NCBI RefSeq assembly: GCF_007097485.1 | Contig: NZ_VKDE01000015.1 | Location: forward strand, 792-64,791 | DNA: 64,000 bases | Direction: 5' to 3' | DNA from: Carboxylicivirga sp. M1479 | Lineage (GTDB): Bacteria > Bacteroidota > Bacteroidia > Bacteroidales > Marinilabiliaceae | Part shown: one piece after another, positions 1 through 8,293 of the stretch | How the letters are laid out: every line of letters starts with the position of its first letter | Numbering within the stretch: the stretch's first letter is position 1 | The notes under the pieces: generated by a model | Database searches by the model: none | Told to the model about the DNA's origin: nothing | The model's input: only the letters and a program-made list of their open reading frames with translations | Program-made: the position numbers and the translations under genes

Positions 1-3000
1 GTAATTAACGCCAATACTAATGCAAGCACTTATCAAACCTGTTATGATAGCATACAAAGGGATCAGCATGTTTTCACGAAAAAGCAATGTCTCTGTTTTC
101 TGCTTGTTAAATCCCAGTTGCGCATTCATCTTTATTTCATATTGACGAACACTCAGGTTTTTACGCACAATAATTCCAAAACCCATTATTCCAAGCAATA
201 TACCCACACCTCCCAAAGTCATGAAAATGGATAGATACGTATCGGTCACACTATTAAACTGAGCCATGCGATTATTCGTCGTCGTAACACGAATGCCATA
301 TTCATGCAGGGCTTGCGATAACAGCGTTTTTACTTGTTTGGCTATATTAGGTTCTACGTCCAGCAGAAACACTTCGCTTCCGCTTATATCGGGCCATATG
401 TTTGAAAAAAGCTTCTTATCCACTAAAATATTCCCCTGGAAGATGGTGTTAGGCATCGTCCCGACTAAGCGAACAGCCACTTCCTGGCCGTTTGCAGCCG
501 TGTAATAAATAGTATCACCAAGATTTTTGACCAGACTCCACTGCAACACGGTGGCATCAATCAACGCAGGATAAACACTGTCTTTATCACTCTGTAATTG
601 CTCAAGTAAATTGGCTTTATCGGCCGAATAAATATTATTTTGAAAGCCAAGCTCACTATTAAATAAAGCTTGCATATCAACACCCAACACAGATGGAGCA
701 CTAACTTTATTCAGGTTTAAACAGCTGGCTTCGTCGGCACTATAACGCAAGCATTGAAGGATGGAACCATCAGCATTTAAATCCTGAAGGTTTAGTTTTT
801 CTCGACCATAAACAGTGTTAAAATTGTGGTAAACAGGTATAGAGCTTTCGCACCATAGAGCATATCCTCCAGTTGCTTCTGACCGCTTGTCTGAGTCATT
901 AAAATCCTGGCGATTGAGACCAACAGAATATATAATAAACACACCTGAAGCCAACAGTAAATAGGAAAGTATAGCCTGCTTTTTATTAGCATAAAGTGTT
1001 CGCCACATCATCCTGTAATCGTTAAAATTATTGCCAGATTCTCTCCCATGCCTGCTTATTTCAAAATCAAGCCAAAAGGCAAAGGTGAACATTAACAATA
1101 CTCCAGTTAAGGCGAAAAGTGTGACTGAGGTGATAAATAACAGATTATAAACGGCAACACAAACAGTAATAAGGCTAAGTGATAATGCCAACCATCTCTT
1201 TGCATTAATAGTCATGCGCAGCCGATTCCTTTTATTTGGCTCTTTCTTTAGCTTACTGGCAATAACACGATGTAATATAAATAAGGAGAGCAAAATGCCT
1301 GTTACAAACCCATATACAACCGTTAACCAGCTAGGATAAACAGACAAACTACTTGTATGCGTCGCTCCCTGCCACAGGGAATTAAGAAGCCAGATGATTA
1401 AACCGGTATATATAAAACCAGCCACCACACCGGCTAAAGAAGCCAAAAGAACCACCGGAAGTGCCTCCATCCATAAGAGCTTACGTATGCGTTTTGTGGT
1501 ATACCCCAATGCTTTCAACAACTCCAGCTCTTGCTGGCGCTGAATAATCATTTCAGACACAGGTATTACCATTAACAGAATGGCAGAAACAATGATAAAG
1601 AAAGCCAAAGCCATAAACAAGCCAGCAAAATCAACTCCGTTTTGAGCAGCATAAAGTGCCGATTCCCTGGGGTGGAAGACCTGCAATCCAAACATGGATG
1701 GATTAAGTTTCGTAAGATCGGGATGGCTCCCTTTCACACGAATAGATGTTGCACTGCCATAACTATTTCCCCATTTTTCGCCAATGGCCTCGTAAGATAA
1801 AATGGCTTTAGGCGTCGAATGGTGCAATTCCCAATACGCTTCATCTTCAGTAGAGATTAAATCCATATCAATGGGTAAATCACTATCCCACTGAGTACAA
1901 GATTCTACATTGGACAATCCGGGGAAATTGGCACTTAAGGTACTGTCTGCCTTTAAAACAGACAATGGCACAATTTTCTTGACTCTTAGCTGTACAGAAT
2001 CGCTTACCAGCGTTTTAAAATCCGAAGATGTATAGAATCCAATTGTTACCTCATCGCCAACAGAAGCTTTAAGTCTGCTGGCTGAATAATCAGATAAGAT
2101 AAGCTCATCGGCTGCAAGGAGTTCGCCCTTATAACTATCTATGGCAGTAATAAATGAATAGGGAATGGAATGTATATCGTTAAAAATAGAATTGGCCAGG
2201 TACGAGTAAACGCGATTAGATTGGGGGTTATTCTCCTGTACAGTTGTGATGACATCATTTTGAAGGAAAATTCTGTCCGAAGTAATTTCAAAGCCCATCG
2301 ATTTTTCACGAACCACGATACCAGACAGATGTGGGTTCCAAGCATTTTCCAATTCTTCATTTCTTATATGCCTGTCAGAAAGAATAAGGTTCAGCTTGTT
2401 GGGCACTCCCATTGCTTCGGCCAATTCACCACGATTAACGAAGATATTAAATGGTACACTCTGCTCGTTTTTCAGGCTTACATTACCGCCATTATCAACA
2501 CCCACCACCTCATTTAACTCAAGACGAAGACTGCTGGTGTAATTTTCAGTGACAAACATGGAACCAGAAGGAACCATGCCCTGCGAAGGTAAACGCAGCA
2601 CAAGGGATTCACCTTCTTTCAATTGCATATCTTCCTTTAATGCCTGATTGATTTTGGCATCACCATTGGCAATTTGCATATCATCAACGCCCCAAACGAC
2701 AACAGGTATCATTGCGCCATTATGAGAAACAAACCCATTAGAAAGAAGAATTCCTCTGGCAGATGATTCAAATAAAGAGTAATTGGTGAACTGATCTGAT
2801 AAAAAGGAGTTTTGAGCAAATATAACTGTTTGCGCATCTCCCAATCTTTCATCTACCTGTTTGACCAAACTATTGCGAACAGAGTCGCCTATAACAAGAC
2901 TACCGGCAATGACAGCTATAGCAATCAAAATGGCGATTGCAATCAGTTTATAAAAGCGGGCAAAGAACACGATGTTCTTTTTTATAAGGTCAATGGTTTT

Positions 3001-3003
3001 CAC
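1..3003 (-). CDS. ABC transporter permease, FtsX/MacB type (3' end outside window)
   Basis: Inner-membrane permease that should pair with the ATPase encoded just upstream. The reading frame opens with GTG at 3003, which overlaps the ATPase stop codon in the sequence GTGA, and stays open to base 1, so at least 1001 residues are encoded and the C-terminus is missing. I translated several stretches by eye. There is an N-terminal membrane helix (LIAIAILIAIAVIAGSLVI), a long periplasmic part, a helix-rich FtsX-like block around 1560-960, a second soluble part, and a final membrane segment near 60-250 (TLGGVGILLGIMGFGIIV). Two soluble and two membrane blocks fit the duplicated FtsX architecture of large exporters that act on lipids, lipoproteins or drugs. 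The substrate is unknown. As the last visible gene of the terpenoid/redox cluster it may move the cluster product or a lipoprotein. Confidence 0.8.
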   Translation of the reverse strand, partial: MKTIDLIKKNIVFFARFYKLIAIAILIAIAVIAGSLVIGDSVRNSLVKQVDERLGDAQTVIFAQNSFLSDQFTNYSLFESSARGILLSNGFVSHNGAMIPVVVWGVDDMQIANGDAKINQALKEDMQLKEGESLVLRLPSQGMVPSGSMFVTENYTSSLRLELNEVVGVDNGGNVSLKNEQSVPFNIFVNRGELAEAMGVPNKLNLILSDRHIRNEELENAWNPHLSGIVVREKSMGFEITSDRIFLQNDVITTVQENNPQSNRVYSYLANSIFNDIHSIPYSFITAIDSYKGELLAADELILSDYSASRLKASVGDEVTIGFYTSSDFKTLVSDSVQLRVKKIVPLSVLKADSTLSANFPGLSNVESCTQWDSDLPIDMDLISTEDEAYWELHHSTPKAILSYEAIGEKWGNSYGSATSIRVKGSHPDLTKLNPSMFGLQVFHPRESALYAAQNGVDFAGLFMALAFFIIVSAILLMVIPVSEMIIQRQQELELLKALGYTTKRIRKLLWMEALPVVLLASLAGVVAGFIYTGLIIWLLNSLWQGATHTSSLSVYPSWLTVVYGFVTGILLSLFILHRVIASKLKKEPNKRNRLRMTINAKRWLALSLSLITVCVAVYNLLFITSVTLFALTGVLLMFTFAFWLDFEISRHGRESGNNFNDYRMMWRTLYANKKQAILSYLLLASGVFIIYSVGLNRQDFNDSDKRSEATGGYALWCESSIPVYHNFNTVYGREKLNLQDLNADGSILQCLRYSADEASCLNLNKVSAPSVLGVDMQALFNSELGFQNNIYSADKANLLEQLQSDKDSVYPALIDATVLQWSLVKNLGDTIYYTAANGQEVAVRLVGTMPNTIFQGNILVDKKLFSNIWPDISGSEVFLLDVEPNIAKQVKTLLSQALHEYGIRVTTTNNRMAQFNSVTDTYLSIFMTLGGVGILLGIMGFGIIVRKNLSVRQYEIKMNAQLGFNKQKTETLLFRENMLIPLYAIITGLISACISIGVNY

Positions 3004-3671
3004 TGTAATATCCCGTTTTTAAGTGTGACAATCCGTTTGGCTGCCTTGGCCATGTCATCAGAATGTGTGACCATGATAACTGTTGTGTTTAGCACCTTGT
3101 TAACCTCAGATAATAAAGAAACAATGTTTTGTGCGTTCTCCATATCGAGCTGTCCGGTTGGTTCATCGGCTAACAATACCGATGGTTTCATTATCAGTGC
3201 TCTGCAAACAGCCACCCGACTCGATTCACCTCCAGATAAACTCTCTGGTAGTTGATTGGCCACATGTTCAATTTGTGTCATCTGCATCAAATAGTGAGCA
3301 TAATCAATAAACGTTTGAGGTGCAGACGACTGGTAAGCAAGAACTGGCAATAGTATATTTTCAAGAGCTGAATATTGCGGTAACAAACGATGATCCTGAA
3401 AAACAAAACCAATTAATCTATTTCTAATCTTATAAAGGTCGGCATTCGTCGAAGTCAAGTCCTCACCGTTTAACAAGTACTGGCCTTCATCGGGTAGCAA
3501 CAAAGTTCCCAGTATGGATAGCAAGGTTGTTTTTCCTGAACCAGAAGGGCCTTTTACTGAAATAAAATCACCCTCCTCCACTTCCAGATTGAGGCCTTTC
3601 AATACGGCATTTGAACGATTATTGCCGTCCGCATAGCTCTTGTGTATGTTTGATAACTTGAGTATAGACAT
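3000..3671 (-). CDS. ABC transporter ATP-binding protein, LolD/MacB type
   Basis: Cytoplasmic ATPase of 223 residues driving the FtsX-type permease encoded downstream. Walker A is GPSGSGKTT (residues 41-49), the ABC signature is LSGGE, Walker B is VLLADEPTG, and the switch histidine lies in VMVTHSDD. Length and the insertion typical of the LolD/MacB/FtsE group (phage-lambda-like receptor and lipoprotein exporters) fit well. The stop codon overlaps the permease start by four bases, indicating translational coupling. The gene begins 10 bases after the upstream propeller lipoprotein gene, so it is probably in the same transcript. The substrate cannot be read from the sequence. Confidence 0.93.
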   Translation of the reverse strand: MSILKLSNIHKSYADGNNRSNAVLKGLNLEVEEGDFISVKGPSGSGKTTLLSILGTLLLPDEGQYLLNGEDLTSTNADLYKIRNRLIGFVFQDHRLLPQYSALENILLPVLAYQSSAPQTFIDYAHYLMQMTQIEHVANQLPESLSGGESSRVAVCRALIMKPSVLLADEPTGQLDMENAQNIVSLLSEVNKVLNTTVIMVTHSDDMAKAAKRIVTLKNGILQ

Positions 3672-3681
3672 TTTTCAGATT

Positions 3682-4875
3682 TTAATTAGCTTGACTGCCA
3701 AAGCAAAGAAGCGTTCCTTTAACCGTTAGTATCATAAAATAACCACAGATAGCAGCAGGTGAACTAGTTATCCTTTCACCCGTATCGTACTCCCAGAGCA
3801 ATTCACCATTTCGATTATCAAGAATGGAAACAATCCCCGTTTCTGTGCACACAATTAGCTTATCCTTGCATACCACAGGTGCACTTTCACCAGCATCGCC
3901 CTTAAGCATGAATTTAAAATTAATATTTCCAGTTGAACGATCAATAGATACAAGATGGCGGTTACCAGCATAGACGAAAACACTTTGCTCGTTAATGGCA
4001 GGTATTGATAGAAAAGATTCATTATCAGAAGCAGGTTGAAGCACCTTTTTATGGTTTTGAATCTTTCCTTTATCTAGTGAAAGATGATAGATATTACCCG
4101 CATAATCACCAACATAACAGTCATCTTCATATACGGACGGTGAAGCGGGTATGTATTCATCAAGCTCTAAAGAATCTGTGCTTTCACCTGTTTCACAATT
4201 AATAATTCTTAACCAGGCATCACATCCGCCAAATAAAGCATGTTTGTTCCACAATGCTGCGGCTCCATTAATATAGTAACCCGATTCGAAGCGCTTAAGT
4301 AAAGAGCCAGTCTGTTTATTGAGGCAATAGAAATAGTTGTCGTAACTGCCAAATACAATCGCTTCCTCCCCTTCATATTGGACAATATTAGGTGATGCTA
4401 ATATTTGACCAAGGGTTTCATAACTCCAAAGAGTATCTTTCTGTGTCAGTGAAATGGCCGATAGAAAACCGTCAATTCTTCCGATATATAAAACCGAATC
4501 TTTAATCATTGGAGTGGCCTCTACCGGTGTTTTAAGATCATAGGAAAAAGCAAGCTGACCATGAATATCCACTCCAGTAATTAAACCCTTTCGGCTACAC
4601 ACATAGCTTGTACCATTATCAATTACTAAAGAAGAAGCCGTACGATGCCCCGTTTTATATGTCCATAACAAGCCAGGCTTTTCGGGTAAGCGTATATCAA
4701 CTGAACCATTTAAACCTGCATTGGCCCTAAACAGATGCCAATCCATATCACTATCAGTATCGGAATCTCCCGAGGTAACTCCGCACGATGTGATTATTAA
4801 CAGCAGGATTAAAATACCCAGCATGCTCTTGATGCTATTGGCTGAATCATGTATTAAGGGTGAGCTGTTCTTCAT
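3682..4875 (-). CDS. PQQ-like beta-propeller lipoprotein
   Basis: Predicted lipoprotein of 397 residues. An N-terminal hydrophobic segment ends in a lipobox-like site (IITSC), so the mature protein should be lipid-anchored outside the cytoplasm. The rest is a chain of about seven WD40/PQQ-like blades with the recurring pattern of an aromatic or Trp after a TG turn (for example CLNKQTGSLLKRF, SIDRSTGNINFKF, ILDNRNGELLWEY). Such BamB-like or quinoprotein-like propellers can be scaffolds, sensors or enzymes. I see no clear PQQ-dehydrogenase active site (no vicinal Cys pair and no c-type haem CXXCH), so an enzyme role is not supported. It is encoded between the redox genes and the ABC transporter genes and is one of five such propellers in the cluster. 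Confidence 0.8.
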   Translation of the reverse strand: MKNSSPLIHDSANSIKSMLGILILLLIITSCGVTSGDSDTDSDMDWHLFRANAGLNGSVDIRLPEKPGLLWTYKTGHRTASSLVIDNGTSYVCSRKGLITGVDIHGQLAFSYDLKTPVEATPMIKDSVLYIGRIDGFLSAISLTQKDTLWSYETLGQILASPNIVQYEGEEAIVFGSYDNYFYCLNKQTGSLLKRFESGYYINGAAALWNKHALFGGCDAWLRIINCETGESTDSLELDEYIPASPSVYEDDCYVGDYAGNIYHLSLDKGKIQNHKKVLQPASDNESFLSIPAINEQSVFVYAGNRHLVSIDRSTGNINFKFMLKGDAGESAPVVCKDKLIVCTETGIVSILDNRNGELLWEYDTGERITSSPAAICGYFMILTVKGTLLCFGSQAN

Positions 4876-4885
4876 TTTTTTAAAA

Positions 4886-5854
4886 TTAATCTACATTAAG
4901 ATACAATGCACCTGTAGGGCAAAGTGATTCGATACCATCAGGAACATTTGACTTATTCTCCTCAGGCAAAATGACTTCCATCCCAAAGCCCCTGTCCTTA
5001 AAGGTAAAGCCGTTATTACTATTGTAGACACACAAACCACAGCGAATACATTTGGCCTGTTCAAACCATAACTGACCTTTTATATTGACCTTAGTCATTA
5101 CAGGCATGGCAGAACCCATGTTGTAGCGGGGACGTTTAATTTGATAATCGCCTGCATATTGTCGTAATGAACACCTGCTTCTGCCATCGCAGGCACAATG
5201 CAAGCACCTTGATTTGCTGGAGACCGTTTCCTTTAAGCGTTGTTTTTCACCATCAGTAAAACGTCCCAGTTTGGATTGAAACATCTTTTTGTCAATAACA
5301 GCATTTTCAACTTCCTTCACTTCTGAAGCATCAAACAACTCCGTTATCTCTTTAATTATTTGCCGTATACTGACAGCCGTATCCACATTTCTGCGCCTGC
5401 AAGCTTTTTCACAAGGTGCTTTACAGGTATCACAAGCCAATACGGGTAATTGAAAAGCATGTTTAATAAGTCCCAACGCATCTTCGAACTTATCTTTATC
5501 ATAGCAGTTTAGCATTGCCTCCACATCCAATCCCTCAGGACACACCAAAGAGCATGGCGCTTCACAATCAGCACGATGGTCGCTTAACAACAAATCAAGA
5601 GACATTTTTCGAACGCCTTTTACCTCATCACTTTCGGTATCAATATGCATCCCTTCCGTTGGCAGGGTGGTGCATGATGGTATAATTTGACCATTCGTCA
5701 GATTTCGGACGGCACAAACCATACAGGACGATTTATGCACCGCATTTTTTGACCAGCAAAGTGATGGAATGTCAAGACCAATGCGGCGACAAGCCTCAAT
5801 AATTGTTTCGCCGTCTTCTATCTTAACCTGAATATTGTTTATTTCTATTTGCAT
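4886..5854 (-). CDS. Multi-cluster ferredoxin subunit, NuoG/HydA N-terminus-like
   Basis: Cytoplasmic electron-transfer subunit of 322 residues. Residues 1-75 form a plant-type [2Fe-2S] domain with C33, C44, C47 and C61 (CX10CX2CX13C), as at the N-terminus of NuoG and HydA. Residues 95-165 match the Fer4_20 helical domain of glutamate synthase/dihydropyrimidine dehydrogenase-like proteins (CEAPCSLVCP and CDTCKAPCEKACRRR). The C-terminal part carries CIRCGLC and a final SLCPTGA, suggesting one more [4Fe-4S] cluster. There is no H-cluster domain, so it is not a hydrogenase. It follows the NADH-oxidising HydBC-like gene by 35 bases and most likely passes electrons between that flavoprotein and another Fe-S partner or enzyme. 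Confidence 0.85.
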   Translation of the reverse strand: MQIEINNIQVKIEDGETIIEACRRIGLDIPSLCWSKNAVHKSSCMVCAVRNLTNGQIIPSCTTLPTEGMHIDTESDEVKGVRKMSLDLLLSDHRADCEAPCSLVCPEGLDVEAMLNCYDKDKFEDALGLIKHAFQLPVLACDTCKAPCEKACRRRNVDTAVSIRQIIKEITELFDASEVKEVENAVIDKKMFQSKLGRFTDGEKQRLKETVSSKSRCLHCACDGRSRCSLRQYAGDYQIKRPRYNMGSAMPVMTKVNIKGQLWFEQAKCIRCGLCVYNSNNGFTFKDRGFGMEVILPEENKSNVPDGIESLCPTGALYLNVD

Positions 5855-5889
5855 ATAGTTCGAAGCTTACCAACTTTTTATTATTGGTT

Positions 5890-8292
5890 TTATTCCTTAA
5901 CTAATTCCTTAACAGCTCTTTTATCAATCGCATCAAATTCACATACATCAACACACAAACCACATTTAACGCAGTCATTCAATTGAATGCTATGTTTCTC
6001 ATATGGTTCATATTGAATAGCATCAACAGGACAAGCTTTGGCACATTTGGTACAGCCGATACAAGCATCATTTACCACATAGTTAATCAAGTCCTTGCAC
6101 TTGCCTGTTTTGCAAACGCCGTTTACGTGTTCCTCATATTCATGGCGGAAATACTTTAAAGTAGTCAGCACCGGGTTAGGCGCTGTTTTCCCTAATCCAC
6201 ATAAGGACGATATCTTTACATTATTCGCTAATTCCTCCAGGGTATCAATATCTTCCAACTTTGCTTTACCCTGGCAGATATTATCCAGGATATCAAGCAT
6301 TCGGCGTATACCAACCCGACAAAATGTGCATTTGCCACATGACTCCTCACACGTAAAACTTAAGAAGTACCTGGCCACATCCACCATGCAATCACTCTCG
6401 CTAAGCACCACTAAACCACCGGATCCCATCATGGCACCCATCTGATTGAATGAATCAAAATCAACGTGTACATCGCAAAGGTGTGCCGGAATACAGCCCC
6501 CGGAAGGGCCACCTACCTGAACAGCCTTTAACTTCTCACCACCTTCTACGCCCCCACCTATTTCTTCAACAATCTGATTAAGGCTGATTCCCATCGGCAC
6601 TTCAATCAGTCCGCCGTTTTTTATCTTTCCGGCTAAGGCAAATACTTTGGTTCCCTTGCTATTCTCAGTTCCAATCTCAGCGTACTTATCTCCCCCATTC
6701 CTTATGATGAAAGGAATCTGGCTCAGTGTTTCAACATTATTTACCAGAGTGGGCATGGCATTTAAGCCTTCAACTGCCGGAAACGGTGGCTTTTGTTTTG
6801 GAAAGCCTCTGTCGCCTTCTATCGATGCGATTAAGGCCGTTTCTTCGCCACAAACAAATGCTCCTGCTCCTTCAAAGATGGAAATATCAAATGAATATTC
6901 AGCTCCAAGAATCCGCTCACCTATTAAATTACGTTCGCGACATAACTCCAGCGCTTTTCTGATACGTTGAACCGCCAGAGGATATTCAGCTCTTATATAG
7001 AACAGACCTTTGGTAGCACCAACAGCATAGGCTTCAATGAGCATACCTTCAATGACACGAAAGGGGTAAGATTCCAGTATCATTCTATCCATAAAGGCAC
7101 CAGGATCACCTTCATCGCCGTTGCAAATCACATATTTCTCAGATCGGTCAGATGAGGCTACAATCTTCATTTTCTCACCGGTAGGAAAACCGCCACCACC
7201 GCGCCCCCGAATGCCACTGTCCAGTATATTACTTAATACCTCATCAGCACTATAAGAAGCAACTACTTTTTTAAGCGATTCAAATCCCTTATTGGCAATG
7301 TATTCATCTAAATCCAATGGTGCCAGGTAACCATATCCCTCGGTTGAGATATGTTTTTGCTCCGATAGAAAACTATCGATCAGCTCAACGCGTTTATGTT
7401 CCGGTTTCCACACCACATTGTCCCAGGTGGTATCAGTATGATAGGTATCTACTCTATTGATGATACTGTTCTTTATCCGCTTAAGAAGACTACCCGACTT
7501 AAAATGATGATGTAAAATTTCTTTTATCTCAGAAGCTTTGACATTTGGATAGCGTTTTACCGAACCATCTTGCAACACAACATCAATTAAAGGTACCTGG
7601 TTACAAACCCCTACACAGCCCACTGACTTAATATCAATGCTGATACCCAATTCATCAGATTTCTTCTTCAGTTCCAGGTATATATCTGATGAACCGCTAG
7701 CCTGGCAGCATGAGCCCATACCCAGACGCACTTCTCCGGCAATGGAATAATTACCTGCTTTATTTTCTTTTTCTTTATTTGTTTCCTGCTCATCCAGAAA
7801 GGTGGCAATAACCTCATTGACCTTACCTGGCAGCACATGACCATATATCTTTTCGTCAATCTGTACAACCGGAGCCAGTGTGCAGCAACCTAAACAGGCT
7901 ACTTTTTCAATTGAAAAAAGTTGGTCTTCAGTTGTAATCGAATCGCCCTCAATTTTCAGCTCTCTGGTGAAGGCATCGTACACATTATTAGCTCCTTTCA
8001 CGTGGCAGGCAGTCCCCGCACATACCTTTATCAGATGTTGTCCATAAGGAATATGTCTGAACTGTGAATAGAAAGTGGAAACACTAATCAACTGCGCCCT
8101 GTCTATTTCTGTTTTTTCATAAATGCGCTCAATGGCTTCAGAAGCCAGGTAACTAAATTCATCCTGAATGGCTTGCAATAAGGGTATTACTACTTCGGGC
8201 GATGTTCCAACCCGTTCAATAATGCCATCTGTTGTCGCTATTATCTGCTCGTAGCTTAGCTTATCGTTATTATCACAATTACATCCGCTCAT
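5890..8292 (-). CDS. NADH-oxidising flavo-Fe-S protein, NuoE-NuoF / HydC-HydB fusion
   Basis: An 800-residue cytoplasmic protein joining what are usually two subunits. Residues 1-165 are a NuoE/HydC thioredoxin-like [2Fe-2S] domain (C91, C96, C133, C137). Residues about 185-265 are a second thioredoxin-like domain (GSCCQASG and CVGVC). Residues about 300-640 are the NuoF FMN/NADH-binding core (GRGGGGFPTG at 363-372, then NGDEGDPGAFMDR). ESCGKCTFC near 650 and SLCGLG supply the next [4Fe-4S] cluster. The end (744-800) is a two-cluster ferredoxin (CIGCTKCAKACP and CVKCGLCVDVCE). This order is that of HydC plus HydB from bifurcating hydrogenases and formate dehydrogenases. NADH/ferredoxin chemistry follows from the family; bifurcation itself is inference. 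The gene begins 1 base past the upstream propeller stop. Confidence 0.9.
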   Translation of the reverse strand: MSGCNCDNNDKLSYEQIIATTDGIIERVGTSPEVVIPLLQAIQDEFSYLASEAIERIYEKTEIDRAQLISVSTFYSQFRHIPYGQHLIKVCAGTACHVKGANNVYDAFTRELKIEGDSITTEDQLFSIEKVACLGCCTLAPVVQIDEKIYGHVLPGKVNEVIATFLDEQETNKEKENKAGNYSIAGEVRLGMGSCCQASGSSDIYLELKKKSDELGISIDIKSVGCVGVCNQVPLIDVVLQDGSVKRYPNVKASEIKEILHHHFKSGSLLKRIKNSIINRVDTYHTDTTWDNVVWKPEHKRVELIDSFLSEQKHISTEGYGYLAPLDLDEYIANKGFESLKKVVASYSADEVLSNILDSGIRGRGGGGFPTGEKMKIVASSDRSEKYVICNGDEGDPGAFMDRMILESYPFRVIEGMLIEAYAVGATKGLFYIRAEYPLAVQRIRKALELCRERNLIGERILGAEYSFDISIFEGAGAFVCGEETALIASIEGDRGFPKQKPPFPAVEGLNAMPTLVNNVETLSQIPFIIRNGGDKYAEIGTENSKGTKVFALAGKIKNGGLIEVPMGISLNQIVEEIGGGVEGGEKLKAVQVGGPSGGCIPAHLCDVHVDFDSFNQMGAMMGSGGLVVLSESDCMVDVARYFLSFTCEESCGKCTFCRVGIRRMLDILDNICQGKAKLEDIDTLEELANNVKISSLCGLGKTAPNPVLTTLKYFRHEYEEHVNGVCKTGKCKDLINYVVNDACIGCTKCAKACPVDAIQYEPYEKHSIQLNDCVKCGLCVDVCEFDAIDKRAVKELVKE

Positions 8293-8293
8293 A

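Noticed and set aside
1-3003. A gene-free or pseudogene region at the left edge, because only short complete frames fall here
   Set aside because: One minus-strand frame from the GTG at 3003 is open at every stretch I translated and at base 1, and reads as a coherent permease; it is simply cut by the window edge.
4886-5854. [FeFe]-hydrogenase large subunit
   Set aside because: Only N-terminal ferredoxin-like domains are present; the H-cluster motifs are absent and the protein ends at 322 residues.
5890-8292. Respiratory complex I genes
   Set aside because: NuoE and NuoF domains are fused, carry an additional thioredoxin-like domain and a two-cluster ferredoxin tail, and none of the membrane Nuo subunits is present; the HydB/HydC type fits better.
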